DNA of 64,000 nt from Marsupella aquatica. Taxonomy: Eukaryota > Marchantiophyta. Made by a program: the position numbers and the translations under genes. The notes beneath the pieces are model-generated. The model saw nothing but the letters and a program-made list of their open reading frames with translations. It searched no databases and had not been told where the DNA came from. The first letter of the stretch is position 1, and each line of letters starts with the position of its first letter. Location: contig OZ316893.1 in NCBI GenBank assembly GCA_973895155.1, positions 14,756,001 through 14,820,000 of the forward strand. Reading direction: 5' to 3'. Positions 1-13,977 of this stretch are shown here, piece by piece.

Positions 1-78
1 CCTGACTCTTAGTGTACTACATCAAGACAGCAGCTGTAGGCCAACTCCCCATTCTTCTGTTTACAGTCGAAAGAGGAC

Positions 79-3000
79 TCATTCCAATTGCACACGCTCC
101 AGATCATTTATAATATCCTCAAACTGTGCACAATCCAACCAGAGATTACACTTGCAATCAGCACCTTCGAAATGATTAACCTCCACTCATATATGGGCAT
201 GAACTACGCAAAGAGAGAAAAAGCACGATGACGTTCTTACCCTGGTGATGTGCCGAATGAAATAATCTCCAAAGCGTTTGGTGACCTTTGTGTCAGCAAT
301 ATGAACCATGTCCTGACAGCCGAAAGTCAAAGTTCAGTGTCTAGAAGCACAGGTATCTGGGTTAAAAATTAAACACAACTCGACTCTATGCAGACTTTGA
401 AAGCGATCAAAATCCACGGAAGGCCTGGGTAGAAAGTCAATCAAGCCCTCCTTAGAGAAAGGCATCCCAGCTGGGCAAGTAACATAAATTCATTCACAAG
501 ATGGCAGGCTAAAAGGGTTCTCTATATCTGCAATATATACCCTTCTACACGTATCACACGAACTCTTCAAATATTTTAGGACGATTGAGCCATAAATGTC
601 AGCCAAGGACAATCAGAGGTGATATCAGAACCCAACAAGAAGTGACATGACAAGAGGAGGGTTCCCAAAGGCCAGCAGTCACTGACATGGAGATAAGTTT
701 CTAGATATGTACTCACATCATCAATATAGAACTCCACATCTGCATTGGATAGGACACTCCCATCTGTGTCGATGACATGTGTCTTGTGCTTATATGTCAA
801 AAGTGCCATTCTGCAAAAACCCAGTAAATTATTTTACTCAGTAAGAAATCACCCATTCACAGAACTATCGGGATCGGGAACAGGACAGCATTAGTAACCA
901 GTCTTGAATACTGATGATTGCTTGAAAGAGAAAGCTCTCAAGCTAGCATAATAAGGCGTTTAGGGTTGGGTTTGGTGGCGTGCATGCAACTACTAAAGAG
1001 TTCCTCGAGTTTTCAATTAGCTTGCTGGCACTGGAGAAGAAGATGGCTTATTAAAAAAGCTACCTTAGAGTAGGCTCATCAATGTCCATGAACGAGGCAA
1101 GCTTCGCGATGGAGATGGTTGTGTACAGCTTCAAAAAGCTGCGAATGCTTGAAAGCAGATGTTGCTGCCTAACCTCTGAGAGGAAAAGCTTCAACTGGAG
1201 CCTGTACGCATCCTGTATAATGGTCCCACCAACCAAATGCTATGATTGTGAGAATGAGATTAAACCTTTCCAGGAGAGTCATAGACATTCAACTTTTGCG
1301 TATAAGTAAAGCTGACATTATGCCTATCTGACCTGATTGTAGTTGACGATCGGCTCATCATAATTGGGAGGAGAAGGAGTGATGAACTTAGGGCAGGCAT
1401 ATGAAAAAAGTTCATCAAAGACCGTCTCATCACTTCGCTGCATGCGGAGCATCTTGTCGGCATGCTTCTCACGCAAGTAATTGTTGACATTCTCTTCCAC
1501 CAGCTTGCCATGGGGGGAGAGGGACAAGCACATAGCCAATAAGGCATACATCTGCTCATTCTTTTTATTGATTTGGTCAATCTGAGGAGACCGCTGATGA
1601 AACTGCTTGGTCTTGTGGATATACAGTAACACCTGATTGAAAGCCCTAATCGAATCCACGTATCTGCCATGAAGAGCATGAGATATAAGAATCACGAGCA
1701 GATCTTAAAATGAGGTGAAAATGAGAAATAATTTGCTGAAGAGAGGACAGGCCGCTCCAAACATTGGTACCCATGGGTTCCTTACATACAATTAAATTTT
1801 GTCTGAAAATAGGATACCAAACGATAAGAGCAGAAAAGCATCAGGGCACTAACCTCCTCAACATCATGTTGGCAAATCCGAAGTAGTATATCGTGGTGAT
1901 TTGACAACCTATTACAGTGCTGTAGACCCCAGGTGCACTGATATCAATTGGGGCCAGAGCCCTCAACCCGCTGTGATAATCACCTAGCAGACAGTGAACA
2001 CGAAGCAAACCCACAATACTGAAGTACCCCAGCACTTTCAGCACGTTGGTACCTCCATGATAATCATATCCGTCTGTGGCAGTAAACGTGACAGTGCCGT
2101 CCTTCTCTTCGTCCAGTATTTGGATGATCATAGATTTGTCGATAAGCGCCTGTAGGTAATTCAGTACGCCGTATACGTTCCACACCTGTCTCATACCAGA
2201 AAACTGTTTCAACATCGGAGTACGCACGGATGGCAACGGAATTGAATCACACCACCCTACAATCAGAACTTCCGCACAATCACAGCCCACAACGCCAGGC
2301 AACTGTAACGATACGTGATAGGACTAATGAGATCCGGTTCACAACAGATCATGGAGGTAGACCAGGAAGGAAGTCACCTAAAACCTAAGCAGATATCCCG
2401 AACAGAAACATTCAAGGCAGATTAACGAGAGATAATTGTCACTCAAAACCATATTTGTTCCATAAACTCGCACCTCTGATATGTTACCAGGGAAATGAGG
2501 AACATTCAACTCGGAAATCAATGGTGCGACCAACCAGCAGGGCAACGGCACTCTCCACGACTCAACTAATTACCAGGAACAATAAACCCCAAGTACTACT
2601 GGTGAGAGAAGAAAATCTCAAAATCTACCACCCAGGAGTCGACCCCTGGACGATTGCAAAGGGTCATGTACATGCTGGGGATAAAAAAAGCGGGAGACCA
2701 GTGGATACGCATAGGTCCTGCAGTACAACACCTCTAATTCTTGCACGTTTTAGCCAAGCAATCCTCCCAACAACCGATCTAAGCAAGAGCAATGGAGAAA
2801 ACCCTAATTTGGGCCCAAAGCCCAGTCCAATACAGTAAACACAGCTAAAACCCTAGAAGAAAAGAGTGTACGAAACCGTCCCATAGATGACCTAATTATG
2901 GCACTGCATTGTGGTGGTCCGAAGCAAGATCAGTACCTCATCGCATTGGCGCAGCATGGCAAGCTCCTGATCGGACTTAGACTTCAGCTTGGCGCGATAC

Positions 3001-3641
3001 TGGCAGAACGACTGGAACTGGTAGATGAACTCGTCCACCATATCCCACAGCCACTGGTTCGGCAATTGCATGTTCACGTTCCCGTGCAGAATAACTTGAA
3101 ACAAACTGCAATAATTGTCCCAAGAGTCACACCGCTGCTCCAAAGTCGGGGAGAGCAGAGCATACGCGTGCCGGAACCACATCTCCTTGTAGAGCAGACA
3201 GAACACATGGTCGTTCTCCACATATGGCGCGATGACCTCCACTGACGGCCACGGCGTCTTCTGGTACATGCGCTCGCTCAGCTTCTGAAACGACCCCTCA
3301 TACATCTGATGAATCTCATACACATTCTTCTCTCTGATGTGGCGGTAGAGGTAGACCACAAAGGTCTTCACCACGTCGGGGACATAGCTGTTGGGGTCGT
3401 AACCCGGCTCCGGGGGCTTAAGGTCCCGAAAACCATCGCGAAACTCCGGGCGGTCGTCGTAGTCCTGCTCATATCGTTCACTCTCCTCATTGCCTCCGTA
3501 TCCACCACCTCCTCCTCCTCCATATCCACCACCACCACCCCCTCCTCCTCCATATCCACCACCGCCACCTCCTCCTCCATATCCACCTCCTCCACCTCCA
3601 CCTCCGCGGTCCCCTCTTCGATTATAATCATTGTAAGACAT
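79..3641 (-). CDS. eIF3L: Eukaryotic translation initiation factor 3 subunit L
   Basis: Subunit of the cytoplasmic eIF3 complex, which helps load mRNA and initiator tRNA on the 40S ribosome. Seven exons on the minus strand: 3641-2937, 2185-1854, 1663-1333, 1212-1064, 810-717, 312-241 and 123-79. All junctions are GT-AG, phases agree, and the sum is 1728 nt (575 aa plus stop). The start ATG precedes a Gly/Tyr-rich stretch (about residues 13-52), then an acidic Tyr/Asp segment, then the conserved body with blocks such as [56 protein letters not shown] and [10 protein letters not shown]. The C-terminal part ([10 protein letters not shown], then [15 protein letters not shown]) is the PCI-type region and ends [14 protein letters not shown]. 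Length is close to the family's usual 520-565 aa plus the glycine-rich leader. No breaks seen. Family identity is firm; the exact exon ends are inferred. Confidence 0.93.
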
Positions 3642-3933
3642 CGTAGAGCTCTGCTCCTTTCTCGACAGTGCGATTCTTCGAGATTTGGGATCCTCGACTG
3701 AGTGAATTTCAGTCGATAAAATGGAGGAGAGGGAGAGAGCAGCGATCGAGAGGTTCAGTCGTCGGCCACACAGCGAACGAAAGAAACCCCAATTTTACGA
3801 TGAGAGTTTCCCAAATGTGAGGGTCTTCGGGAGGTCCAGAGTTACCGCGCAGTTTGGAGGTAAACATTTGCGGTGAATTTGGTCAGGTAAGTTGACACTG
3901 CTCTACGGGGAAAACCACTGTGGTGAGTCACGT

Positions 3934-3942
3934 TTAGGGTTT
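3934..3942 (-). promoter_or_regulatory. Telo-box upstream of eIF3L
   Basis: AAACCCTAA on the minus strand, about 290 bp upstream of the eIF3L start codon. Telo-boxes are known plant cis-elements enriched in promoters of translation and ribosome-biogenesis genes. Related AACCCTAA and AAACCCTAG strings also occur in the first intron, near 2800 and 2847. Function here is inferred from position only. Confidence 0.45.
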
Positions 3943-3989
3943 CCCGCGTTGGATCTTACTCTTACCTTTTTTACCGCTATGAGAGACTG

Positions 3990-6640
3990 ATTTCCACACG
4001 TACAGTAGGGGTAGCTTTACAAGATGAGAGGAGAGAGAGTTATATCCACACTTAGAGTAAGGGCGGCTTTACAAGAAGTCCGGGCCCATTAGAATTTTTT
4101 TGTGAACTATATGGGCAAATTGTTCTCATTAAAAAGCACATTTTGGGACAAAACGTCAATTACCCTAAAGTCTCCCTAAGAAATGGAGTATTACAAGAAA
4201 ACTTTTGTTGAGATGCGCTATTGTGCTCATGTAGCTGTCAGGTGCTGCCCTCTAGTTGATGCGATGCCAAACAATAACTCACCCCAAAGTTGAGTGAAAT
4301 TGTTGGTTGACTTACCTGGTTTCAACCACTTTCTGTACAATTTCATAGTCTTCTTGTAGTTCCTTCTAAAATCAAGTCCTCAATCAAATCTAGAGCATAT
4401 ATTGAGCCTAAATGGCTGTTGGCTTTTAAACAACTCAGGGGCCCATTCAGGTATGGTGTCTACTGGTCCTACATGGCATGGGGTGGAAGGCTTTATCTAA
4501 TGTAGACTGCTCATTGGTCTAGAATTTTAGACCACCTCTATTGGTGGTCCAAACATTTCAATTTTTTCCTTCATTACAGCAATTTGCATCTATTGAAGTT
4601 CATTTCAAACTGATTTTGATCTAAAGTCTATTTTTACAACAAGAAAAGGCCACTTTGGTGAAAAAGTAAGTGCCCCAATATCTTGTAAAGCCACGTTAAC
4701 TTACCGCTTATATTACTAGCTTGATTGCCCGTGTTTCCTTCCACACATTATAGTTGGAATGACTGACCAGTCCCTATGGTCACTTGCCAGCCCCACTTTT
4801 GTTTTTCTTTCAACCATAGAGCCACACAATGAGGGCTACACTTTACTAATAGGCCCATTAATAGGTACAAAGCATAAATCAAGGCATATGGAATCACGGC
4901 CCTTGGTTTTAGTTTCTCTTAACCCAGAGTCATGCATGTAGGGTTTCACTCTACTAGTAGGTGCAGGCATTACTTTGCTTCGCCCATTATAGAATTAAAT
5001 TATAGAATAAACAGACACTGTAGCTAGTCCAGCCATAAATTTTCTAATCAGTAAATCCACTCTGTAAGAATCCCTTTGTATTTGTTAAGAGCCTCCTCAG
5101 GAGGTAGCAAGATTTCAGACTAAATCATCAGATCTGACTTTCCCAAAATTGTATAGTTGCAGATGGTGAAGTAAAATTTGGGCTAGGGCAATGTCAACCA
5201 CACATTTTTTGCAGAAGTAGCACCTCAAATTACTAGACCCAGCAAAGCTAGGTGGAAAGGAGACCCTCATCATAATTTAGAGTAACACACCTTTACTGCG
5301 CAAGTTCCCCAAAATATTTTGTATTTCACATCATTATTTCACAGTCTACTAGTGTCCCCAAGCACTATCATCTTCCCCTGAACACAACACCACGGCCTTG
5401 TATTTGAATAATGGGCCATGGGGAACTCTATTCAAATAGTGTGTCTGGGGTGTTGTTTTGAGTTTTGACTATGTGCTTTGAATTTTTGTACTTGAAGTGC
5501 ATTGTGTCCAAATAGGGTGTTGTGCTTGATTGTTGACATTATCATATGGTTCATGAATTTTTAGCTGTATGTGCTCAATGTAGAACAGTTTAAGGTCAAA
5601 ACTCAAACACAATGTCCAACTCAAACACAATGCATGGGCATTGTGTTCAAGGTCAAATGTGATTTTGTCAAAGGACCCCAAAATTCCATTTTTGAATTGG
5701 GGGAAGACTGTAGCATAGGGACAATCAGGTTGGCACAATGCACCGCATGAAAAGTTAGTATTAAGTACTACATTTCAAATTATAGTGCAATGCCATAAAT
5801 AATTTATCTTGATTCAATTTTTTACTTTACAAACTATGTGTACAGTGATGCATCTGTGTTTTACATCAGAATGCTCAGAATAATCCTAGAATTTATGATA
5901 CATTCTAAAAGTTTTTCCACATATATGTCACATTGCCAAAGAACAAAATGCGCCAAACCCTAAAACAGGATCTCAGAGGCAAGAGACCCGTAGAAAAGGG
6001 AGAAAACAAGGGAAAACCTCCAGAAAGACCAAAGAGTCAAAAAGAGTAAGAGTCCCACAAATGACTAAAGAACTGAACCCTACTAAGCAACAAACTTTAA
6101 AGCTAGGCAACCCTACCTACAGTTTGTAATTAGTAGCTACTCAAATTTTCAACAAGTATTTATTTATTGTGCCAACCTGATTGCCCCTATGTCAATTTAG
6201 TGAGAGATATACTTGATAGACCCCAGAATGAAAATGTTACTTGATGGACCCCATGAGTGATCCAGACCATTGATAGACCTTAAATCAACTTACCCAATAT
6301 CTCGTCAACTAAAGGTTATTTTTAGATGTCCGTCAAGTTTATATCTCTTAATCTAGCACACCTCAAGTTGCACTTCAACCAAGGACTCTTCTAAACCTGG
6401 GTTGTTAGGGCATGTCAAAACAACTCCATAAAAGAAATATGGATCAAATTCTTTATGCACGCCATGAAGAAGATATGGGCAGAGACATAAAACTGTTTTT
6501 TTATGGCGAGTACATAACTCCTTACTAGCCTCAGTACATGCCCTATAAGAATCTTTATGTCCTAAACTAAATACACTCGAGTCTTTATGTCCCCATTTTT
6601 TTCTTATGGGTTAATTTTGACACACCGTATTCAAGTCTGG
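3990..6640. other. Gene-poor spacer between two head-to-head genes
   Basis: No convincing coding exon, RNA gene or transposon end was found. The stretch is AT-rich with only short open frames and no family similarity I recognise. Around 5470-5680 there are several copies of a CAAACACAATG/CATTGTGTTC-like word in both orientations, which could be the remains of a small inverted-repeat element, but no target duplication could be fixed. Confidence 0.4.
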
Positions 6641-6867
6641 AGTGCTTGAATGACTCGAAAATTGTCCAAGCAGCCACTGACCGCTCTCAATCTGTCACTG
6701 AAATTTCCAATGGACAAGATTCGGGTGTCCTGGATCAAATGGAACTCTCCACGTTGAATCCACTGTCACGTGAAATTGGGAACCGCCTCCTGATCCATAG
6801 CTACATACGAGATTTTTCGTATGCAACGAGTTCTCACCACACGAGTTCTCACCAGATCCATGTCGTC

Positions 6868-7440
6868 ATATTCAGGGTTTCGGGTTTAAGGTGAGCATGG
6901 AGGAATTGAAGATTTCTCGGTGAGAATTTCGCAACACTCTGATTGAGGAAGAGGAAAGAGGGTGCATGCGAAATGTTAGTCGACAAAGACTACTCACCAC
7001 TTTTGTGTTACAGTAGATGGATTCTTTGTCTTTGTCTCAGAGGGTTTAGGGTTTAAGGTAAGCATCGACGAATTGAAGACTTCTCAGTGAGAATTTGGCA
7101 ATGGCACTCTGATCGATGGAAACGTAAGAGAGTCCACCCGAAATGTTAGTCCATAAAGACTACTCACCACTTCTGTGTTACAGTACATGGATTCGTGATC
7201 TCAGAGTTTAGGGTTTAAAGGCAAGCATCGACGATTTGAACGAGTTATTAGTGAGAAATTTATAATGGCTCTCTGATCGAGGAATCCTCAAGACAGCGCA
7301 TACAAAATATCAGCTGCAAAGATCACTCACAAGTTCTATGTTAGACAGATTCTGGATTTTCAGGGTTTAGGGTTTAAGACAGGCAGAGAGGAATTGAAGA
7401 TCTCTCAGTCGATGGAAGCAGCAGGGTTTGGGGTTTAACG
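6868..7440 (+). repeat. Telo-box tandem repeats in the UTP13 5' region
   Basis: About three and a half diverged copies of a 160-bp unit sit just upstream of the UTP13 start codon. Each copy begins with a GGGTTTAGGGTTTAAG-like block, continues with a GCATCGACGAATTGAAG-like block, and contains a GACTACTCACCACTTCTGTGTTACAG-type stretch. Exact telo-boxes (TTAGGGTTT) lie at 7047-7055, 7208-7216 and 7367-7375; degenerate ones occur near 6875 and 7425. The repeat probably holds the promoter and/or 5' leader. Confidence 0.7.
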
Positions 7441-7540
7441 GTTTAGCATGTGTGCAGGGCAGGGCAGTGTGAGCTTCGTTGAGGCAGATTGCAGATTGTA
7501 AGCACAGTGAGTAAGAGCCAGCAGCCAGCCAGCCAGCAAC

Positions 7541-10500
7541 ATGGCGGAGGCGCTCGCTTACAAGAAAAATCTCCGGGCGACCGCGGCATTGGAGTTGTTC
7601 TACACTGGAGGCCCCGTGGTCCTCTCTTCCGATGCGTCCTTTGTGGCATGCGCCTGCACTGACGACGTCAAGGTTGTGGACGTGGAAACAGGCAAAGTCC
7701 GCTGCACCTTGCAAGGCGATTCTGAGCTTGTCACGGCTCTGTGCCTTAGCCCCGATGGGAAGTTCCTCCTCTCTGCAAGCCGAAGTCTGCAGATTCGCCT
7801 CTGGGACCTCGCCTCTGTCTCCATTCTTCGTACCTGGAAGGTCTGAGCTACAGAACACCATCTCCTGATTCCTCTGCTTACCCATTTCACGAGCAAATTG
7901 TAGGGTTATGTAGAACCAATGCTTCGGCTTTGAAATTGGCAGTCGTGATGGCATAGAGTTGCATTTTTTGGCCTTTCGAGTTTCCAGTTACTAACGATTC
8001 TCGTGTGGGATGCAGGCTCATGACGCTCCTGTGACAATTATGGCAGTGGATCCATCTGGAGGTCTTCTCGCAACCGCCAGTGCTGACAGGAGTGTACTTG
8101 TGTGGGACGTGGACGGTGGATTTTGCACACACGCTTTTCGAGGTCACAAAGGCGTTGTGACCAGTATCGTATTTCATCCGGATCCCAAGCGCCTCTTGGT
8201 GAGTTTCTGGGGAGGGCTTTCGTCAACTATCAATCTGTTTGTGGTGTCGTTCACGTATACCAATGTTTCTCGAGGTTTATATTATTGGACGGTGTTGGTA
8301 CATTCCAGTTCAAGCACATTCTTGAACTAAACATCGTTTGCAGAGCTAAACTTGATCTAACTCCACAGTAATTGTGTTAATAGCTTTTTTCAGGAGGAGA
8401 TGATGCCACGGTGCGGGTTTGGGATTTGGTGAGGAAGTCTTGCGTAATCGTTCTTGACAAACATTTTGCGGTTGTCACCAGTCTAGCGATCTCCACAGAT
8501 GGATTTTCTCTTGTATCTGCTGGCAGAGACAAGGTACCCCATTCGTCCCAATTATGTCAGACTTCTTTTATTCCATCCACACGATTTATTATCATCTTTA
8601 GCTAGCATCTCTGACTAGTGGGGTGCTTCCCACAATAGGTTGGTCTTAATCATCGTCTGATGAGGAAGCTGCTGCGGCAAATTATGTGACATTTTTGATC
8701 GCAAATGTTAGATGAGTTTTGGTTACCATTTCATACTTTCTGCTTTGAGTTTTAAATTCCAAGGCTTTTCATAGTTTTCGTCTTTCTTCTTCGGGCTGCG
8801 TTTATTTACGAACCTGCAACTGTTTTATGCAGGTCGTCAATGTGTGGGACCTGGGAGATTATACTCTTCGGACCACTATCCCTGTATATGAAGCTATAGA
8901 GACTGTGCACGTTGTTCCCGAGGACTTCAACTTGCCTGGAGCGAATGTTAAAAATTCACTTGCAAACGGGGGCTCGGACGGAGTTACATTTTTGACTGTT
9001 GGGGAGCTTGGTGTTATTCGTATATGGAATTCAAACGGGTGAGTTGCCTAGAAGACTTAACGTTTACTTTTGTAAAGTGTTTGTTCTTTTATATTCCTCG
9101 TTTCGGTTATGATGGCGAGATGTCCACTTCTGCTACAACGATGGTGACATTGTTCTCATAATAAATTTCTGACGTACTTATGATGCTGAAGATGTAGGCT
9201 TCAAGTATTGTGAAGTGTGCTCTCTTGTTGAACTCACACACTTTTGTCGTCTGATATTTTATATTTCAGTTCTGTCTGTCTTTACAATCAGAAATCATCA
9301 GATGGGGTCCAAAGTACTCCAAAGGAAGATTCGAAAGGAGGCTTTATGCAAGCGACAATCATGTCTGGAGGAAGGATTATGTGCGTCACAGCAGATCAAT
9401 GCCTCTTGTTTTACGAGTCGGTCAACGGTGAAGACCTCAAGTTGTATAAGCGGTTGATTGGCTATAATGAGGAGATTATTGATTTGAAGTTTGTTGGAGA
9501 AGATGCATCCCGTCTTGCAGTCGCAACCAATCTTGAGCAGGTATAGAGATCTTCAAATTTATTATATGGTCAACATTTCTTCAATTTCCTATTTCGTTCT
9601 TTCTGTCCTCACAGACCAGGCGATTATACCGTGTCTGGCGATATACCGTGTCTGGCGATTTTACGAATCGACCCTGACTGTCAACGGATCATTGAATTCC
9701 ATTGAAGTCGCTTTCTTGAGCAGATCCGACCGGTATTGCGCAGCTGAAGGAGTAGGCCTGGCCTGTAATGAAATGCTAGCACTAGTTCAGTTATTGGTCG
9801 ATGTTCGTTATTTGTCCAGGCAGGCTCCTTCCAGTGCCCCATGTTGGATATCTTTATCGTACATAACACATGGAATCTTCGAAGTTGAGATTTTAGTGAT
9901 TGTCATTTCCTGTTACTCGATGCGCAGATTCGAGTGTATGATATGCAATCAATGGCTTGTGTACAAGAATTGGTCGGGCATACAGATATTGTGCTATGTC
10001 TCGACTCATGTGTCACTCCTTCCGGGCAATCGTTGTTGGCTTCATCTGCTAAAGACAAAATGGTAAGTGGTGTCTGTAGAACTCGCCGCCAGTTTAGTTT
10101 CAACTGAAGTACGTTACGGAGGAGCCAGTGATTGTTTGTTTTGAATATCGTCCTTCAGTATACCGCAGAGCATGTATCTTTGTACCTGAAGTGTTATTTA
10201 ATGTACTTTCACATCTAGTCAAGGTAGTTCAGAACGAGATACTATGAGCAGGTTGCTTGGAAGTTAGAAGGGGAAATCTGAGAAGGTGCTGTTGGCAGAT
10301 AAGAATATGGGATCTGGAAAATGCATCCTGTGTTGGCATTGCTGCTGGCCACATGGCAGCTGTTGGGGCTGTAACCTTTTCAAGAAAGCGGAAGGACTTT
10401 TTTGTCAGTGGAAGCAGGTGATCTCCTTTCTACCCCCAAGTCATTTCCTTTGGGGGGCCCTCTTGTGATGCATTCTTCACGTCTTTGAGTAAAGTCTAGG

Positions 10501-13500
10501 ACCAACTGTAGTCGCATCAGCTTTGGTCTCCTTTGCATGGTGCAAGCTATGTCTTTTGGATCAAGCAGTCAGGAAGCATCTGATGTCTGGCCATGGGAGT
10601 TGGACCATTTTTAGAGGGCTCTACCTTTCTGTACAGTACTCTCCTGATGATTGCTTCATTCCCGTGAGCATCTTCCACATCATATTGCATTAGCCTTGGT
10701 CTCTCTTCCTTTGCTATGACTCTTGTGGTTACTAGAAACCTGCTGTTGTTCTGAGCAACGACATAGAGATGCTGTCATCCATTCACTCTAGGTGTTGCTT
10801 CAGACTTTGACTGATCAGTATTACACTTGTGGTTTTGAAATTGATATGGATCCTTTTGGAATCGAGGATGGAAGAGGGTAAACCAATGAAAATTCCCACT
10901 GGTTCAGTGATCTTTCTTCCAGAATCCCTAACGTCCATACGTTTTCTCATTTTTTTTGTCTTTCCATCCCCAGCGACTGCACTCTGAAAGTGTGGAAAAT
11001 AGAAGGCCTTCTTGGTGGGGCTGATGCACCTATAAAACTTTCCTCTCAGGCAGCAGTGAAGGCCCACGATAAAGATATCAACGCTGTTGCGATTGCTCCA
11101 AATGATAGTCTTGTTTGCAGTGCCTCCCAGGTGTGTTCATGACTTACGTCGATCGTCTGTGCCGCACTGAATTGGCGAGCTAGGATGTTGGACACTACTA
11201 TGCTGTTAGGTTCATCAAAGTGGAATTGTCAATAAGTCAAAGAAATCTAGATTGGGGGTTCTTTGAGTCTTCTTATCAAGTACCTTCTGTTTATCATACA
11301 TATTGTATGATGGTCTGATTATGTTTTAGTAAACTCATTTTCGTTTGTGGCAGAATCGTATAACATGGGACTAATTTAGGCATCTCTGGGAAAAAATGAA
11401 AAATAAGGGCACTAAGAACAGAAGATTGCAATTCAAGGACCCTGAAGAATTCTTCCTCTTGTTTTCCTTGTTCTTGTGCTGATGTCTGCTTCCTTCTGCC
11501 TCAGGATCGAACTGCTCGAGTGTGGAGACTCCCTGAACTTGTGCCTGTAGTGACGCTTACTGGCCATAAGCGGGGGGTGTGGTCGGTTGAGTTTTCTCCC
11601 GTGGACCAGTGTGTTTTGACAGGCTCAGCGGACAAAACTATCCGGATATGGGCACTATCAGATGGGTCTTGCCTGAAAGCATTTGAAGGTCATACAGCAA
11701 GTGTGCTGAAAGTTTCCTTTATCACCAAGGGGACGCAAATCATTTCAGCCGGTGAGAGGATCCGCTTTCTTGTGTATTTGATAAATACAAGCACCTCAAT
11801 TTGGATTTATCTAGAGGAATATATAATACTGCCATTAGTGGTTGCAGCAGAGCGATAATCTGATCCAAGTGGATAATGATTTTGTGGTAAGATAGGTTGG
11901 CATTAATTTCTGGAATTTCGCTTAAGAAACGTTTACTGTGGTTGACAGGAGCCGATGGTTTAGTCAAGTTGTGGACAATTAAAAGCAATGAGTGCACGAA
12001 TACTTTTGACAATCATGAGGACAAGGTATCATCTGAAAGCCTACTGGCATTTGCGAATCCGTATACATGGGATGATCATTATTGTGGTGGGTAGGTTAGT
12101 TTATGGGTTCTGGAATCAACATTATTACCAAAAATAACTTTTGGTTGGTCGTTTTCTTGGTGTATCTTAATAGATATGGGCGCTCGCTGTGAGTGCGAAG
12201 GATACAAGGATAGCGACTGGTGGTTCTGATTCTCTAGTGAATCTTTGGGAAGATTGCACTGCAGCTGACGAAGACGAGGCTTTCAGAAAAGAGGTATTCA
12301 GGCTACAGTAAAATACCACACTTCGATTCGCCCATCTTTCTTTTAACTTTGCATGAACCTGCGCTGGGAAGGTCGATGTTTGACTTGCTCTTTCTAGTAT
12401 TCCTATTCTCTCAGCTTACAATCTTTGCCACTACCTCATGGGCCATGTCTTTAGGACAACTTGGATTGTACTGTCGTTTCTTGATATCATGACACAGTGT
12501 CGACAGGTGCAAGTGCAGACCCTGTTTGATTCTCTGGAGGCGATTGCCGTTTGTCGTTCCATGTATCTAAGTGGAAACTATCCATTAAAAAAATTTGCTT
12601 TGTTGCTTCTGTGGGATATTGTTTCAGGAAGAGGAAGCTCTAAAAGATCAAGACCTAGCAAATGCTCTCAAAGACACCAATTATGTAAAGGCAGTGCAGC
12701 TTGCTTTTGAATTGAAACGGCCTTTCAGACTACTTCATGTTTTTGAAGAAGTCTTCAGGTCAGACAAACTATGATCAGACACTTATATGTGACATTAGTC
12801 GTCCATCGATTGAGTTGTCCTTCAAAATTCTTCAAAGGCAACACTTCTCGATATCTTGGATCTTGACAATGCGTGTGATGCTGCAGGGCTGGTGGTGCTC
12901 GATCTCAAATGCAAACTATTCTACATGGATTGGGAAGAGACCAAGTTCAACTACTTTTGGAATATGTTCGTGATTGGAACTCGAAGACAAAGTTTTGCCA
13001 TTTAGCCCAGCGTGTTCTGTTTCATATGTTTCATATTATTCCTCCAACCGAAATGGTAGAGGTAAGTTATTTTTCTCGACATTGTACGTAGTTTTCTGGT
13101 CAATATGGCTGCTCTGTGTTCCTTGGTTTGATTCACAATTGTTCAAGTGATGTCCTGGAGTGGCTTTCCGTTGGAATTCCATTGTGCAGTTAGCGGACTC
13201 ATGTTTTCATGGAAAGGGTCTTCGTGTAGAAATTTCTGCATATAGATATTTTGATAGGGAGAGGAATCTCATCAAAGGTGGTGTTTCATTTGTTTTTCGG
13301 GATAGACCTTGTCCTTATGGTTGCTGCTGCAGCAGCAGTTGAGGTTGGGTGGGGAAATTTGTTAATGATGTCTCACTATTAGAATCTGCCTTCATCCCTC
13401 GCTGCATCTGGACTAAATTGTCTCATGTGTCACTGAAATTCTCTAAAATTTTCTATCACACATGTTTGAACTCATGGAAGCAAGGCAATTTTGAAGAGGG

Positions 13501-13977
13501 TGATGTTGAGGATCCTGACCCTTCGGTTTGTATGAACAGATTCCAGGTATTCGAGAACTCCTTGAAGGCATTCTTCCTTATACACAACGGCATTTTGGCA
13601 GGGTTGACAGACTCAATCGAAGTGGCTTTCTGTTGGATTTTATTCTATCGTCTATGTCTTCCATTGTACCCAGTGAAGATCGGCAATTTTTAGGGGACAA
13701 AATTCTCGGTTCGTGGGAGTGCTTGCCATCAATAACAACTCGTGACCCTGCCACGCCCTTGTTGGAAGATGCTACTTCAATAGAACCAGAACGGATCAGC
13801 GATGGGCAAGCTGAACCTGAGGAAGAGCTCGATCAAGGGCATGGTTTGGACGAAGAGTTGAAGAGCGTCTCAGCCCAAATGACCAAAACGAAAGTGAAGA
13901 GGAGTAGAATAATAGATTCTCGAGTCACGGACGCAGAAGTGGAAAGAAAAGTAAAGAAGAGAAAACCCAGAAGTTGA
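7541..13977 (+). CDS. UTP13: U3 snoRNP WD40 protein UTP13 / TBL3
   Basis: Component of the nucleolar small-subunit processome (UTP-B), needed for 18S pre-rRNA maturation. Fourteen exons: 7541-7840, 8016-8198, 8384-8533, 8833-9038, 9270-9540, 9928-10062, 10299-10417, 10974-11130, 11505-11751, 11949-12025, 12174-12293, 12628-12758, 12887-13061 and 13540-13977. They total 2709 nt (902 aa) with all phases consistent and GT-AG introns. WD40 repeats fill about residues 50-650: for example SADRSVLVWDVDGG, GGDDATVRVWDL, SAGRDKVVNVWDL, SSAKDKM-IRIWDL, SASQDRTARVWRL, TGSADKTIRIWAL and GGSDSLVNLWED. The C-terminal Utp13 domain spans about 655-830 (ALKDTNYVKAVQLAFELKRP, TQRHFGRVDRL) and the tail is very basic. 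The start ATG lies in GCAACATGGCGGAGG. Intact. A 5' copy is found at 22.7 kb. Confidence 0.93.

Noticed and set aside
2898-3701. Open plus-strand frames, including a Ser/Thr-rich one, across the eIF3L first exon
   Set aside because: Antisense shadows of the Gly-rich and conserved coding sequence on the minus strand.
5390-5740. A small inverted-repeat transposon (MITE) in the eIF3L-UTP13 spacer
   Set aside because: Complementary words are present but no clean terminal inverted repeat with a target duplication could be defined.
10640-10760. Possible intronic C/D snoRNA in UTP13 (TGATGA near 10643, CTGA near 10746)
   Set aside because: No terminal stem and no internal boxes could be seen; spacing alone is not enough.
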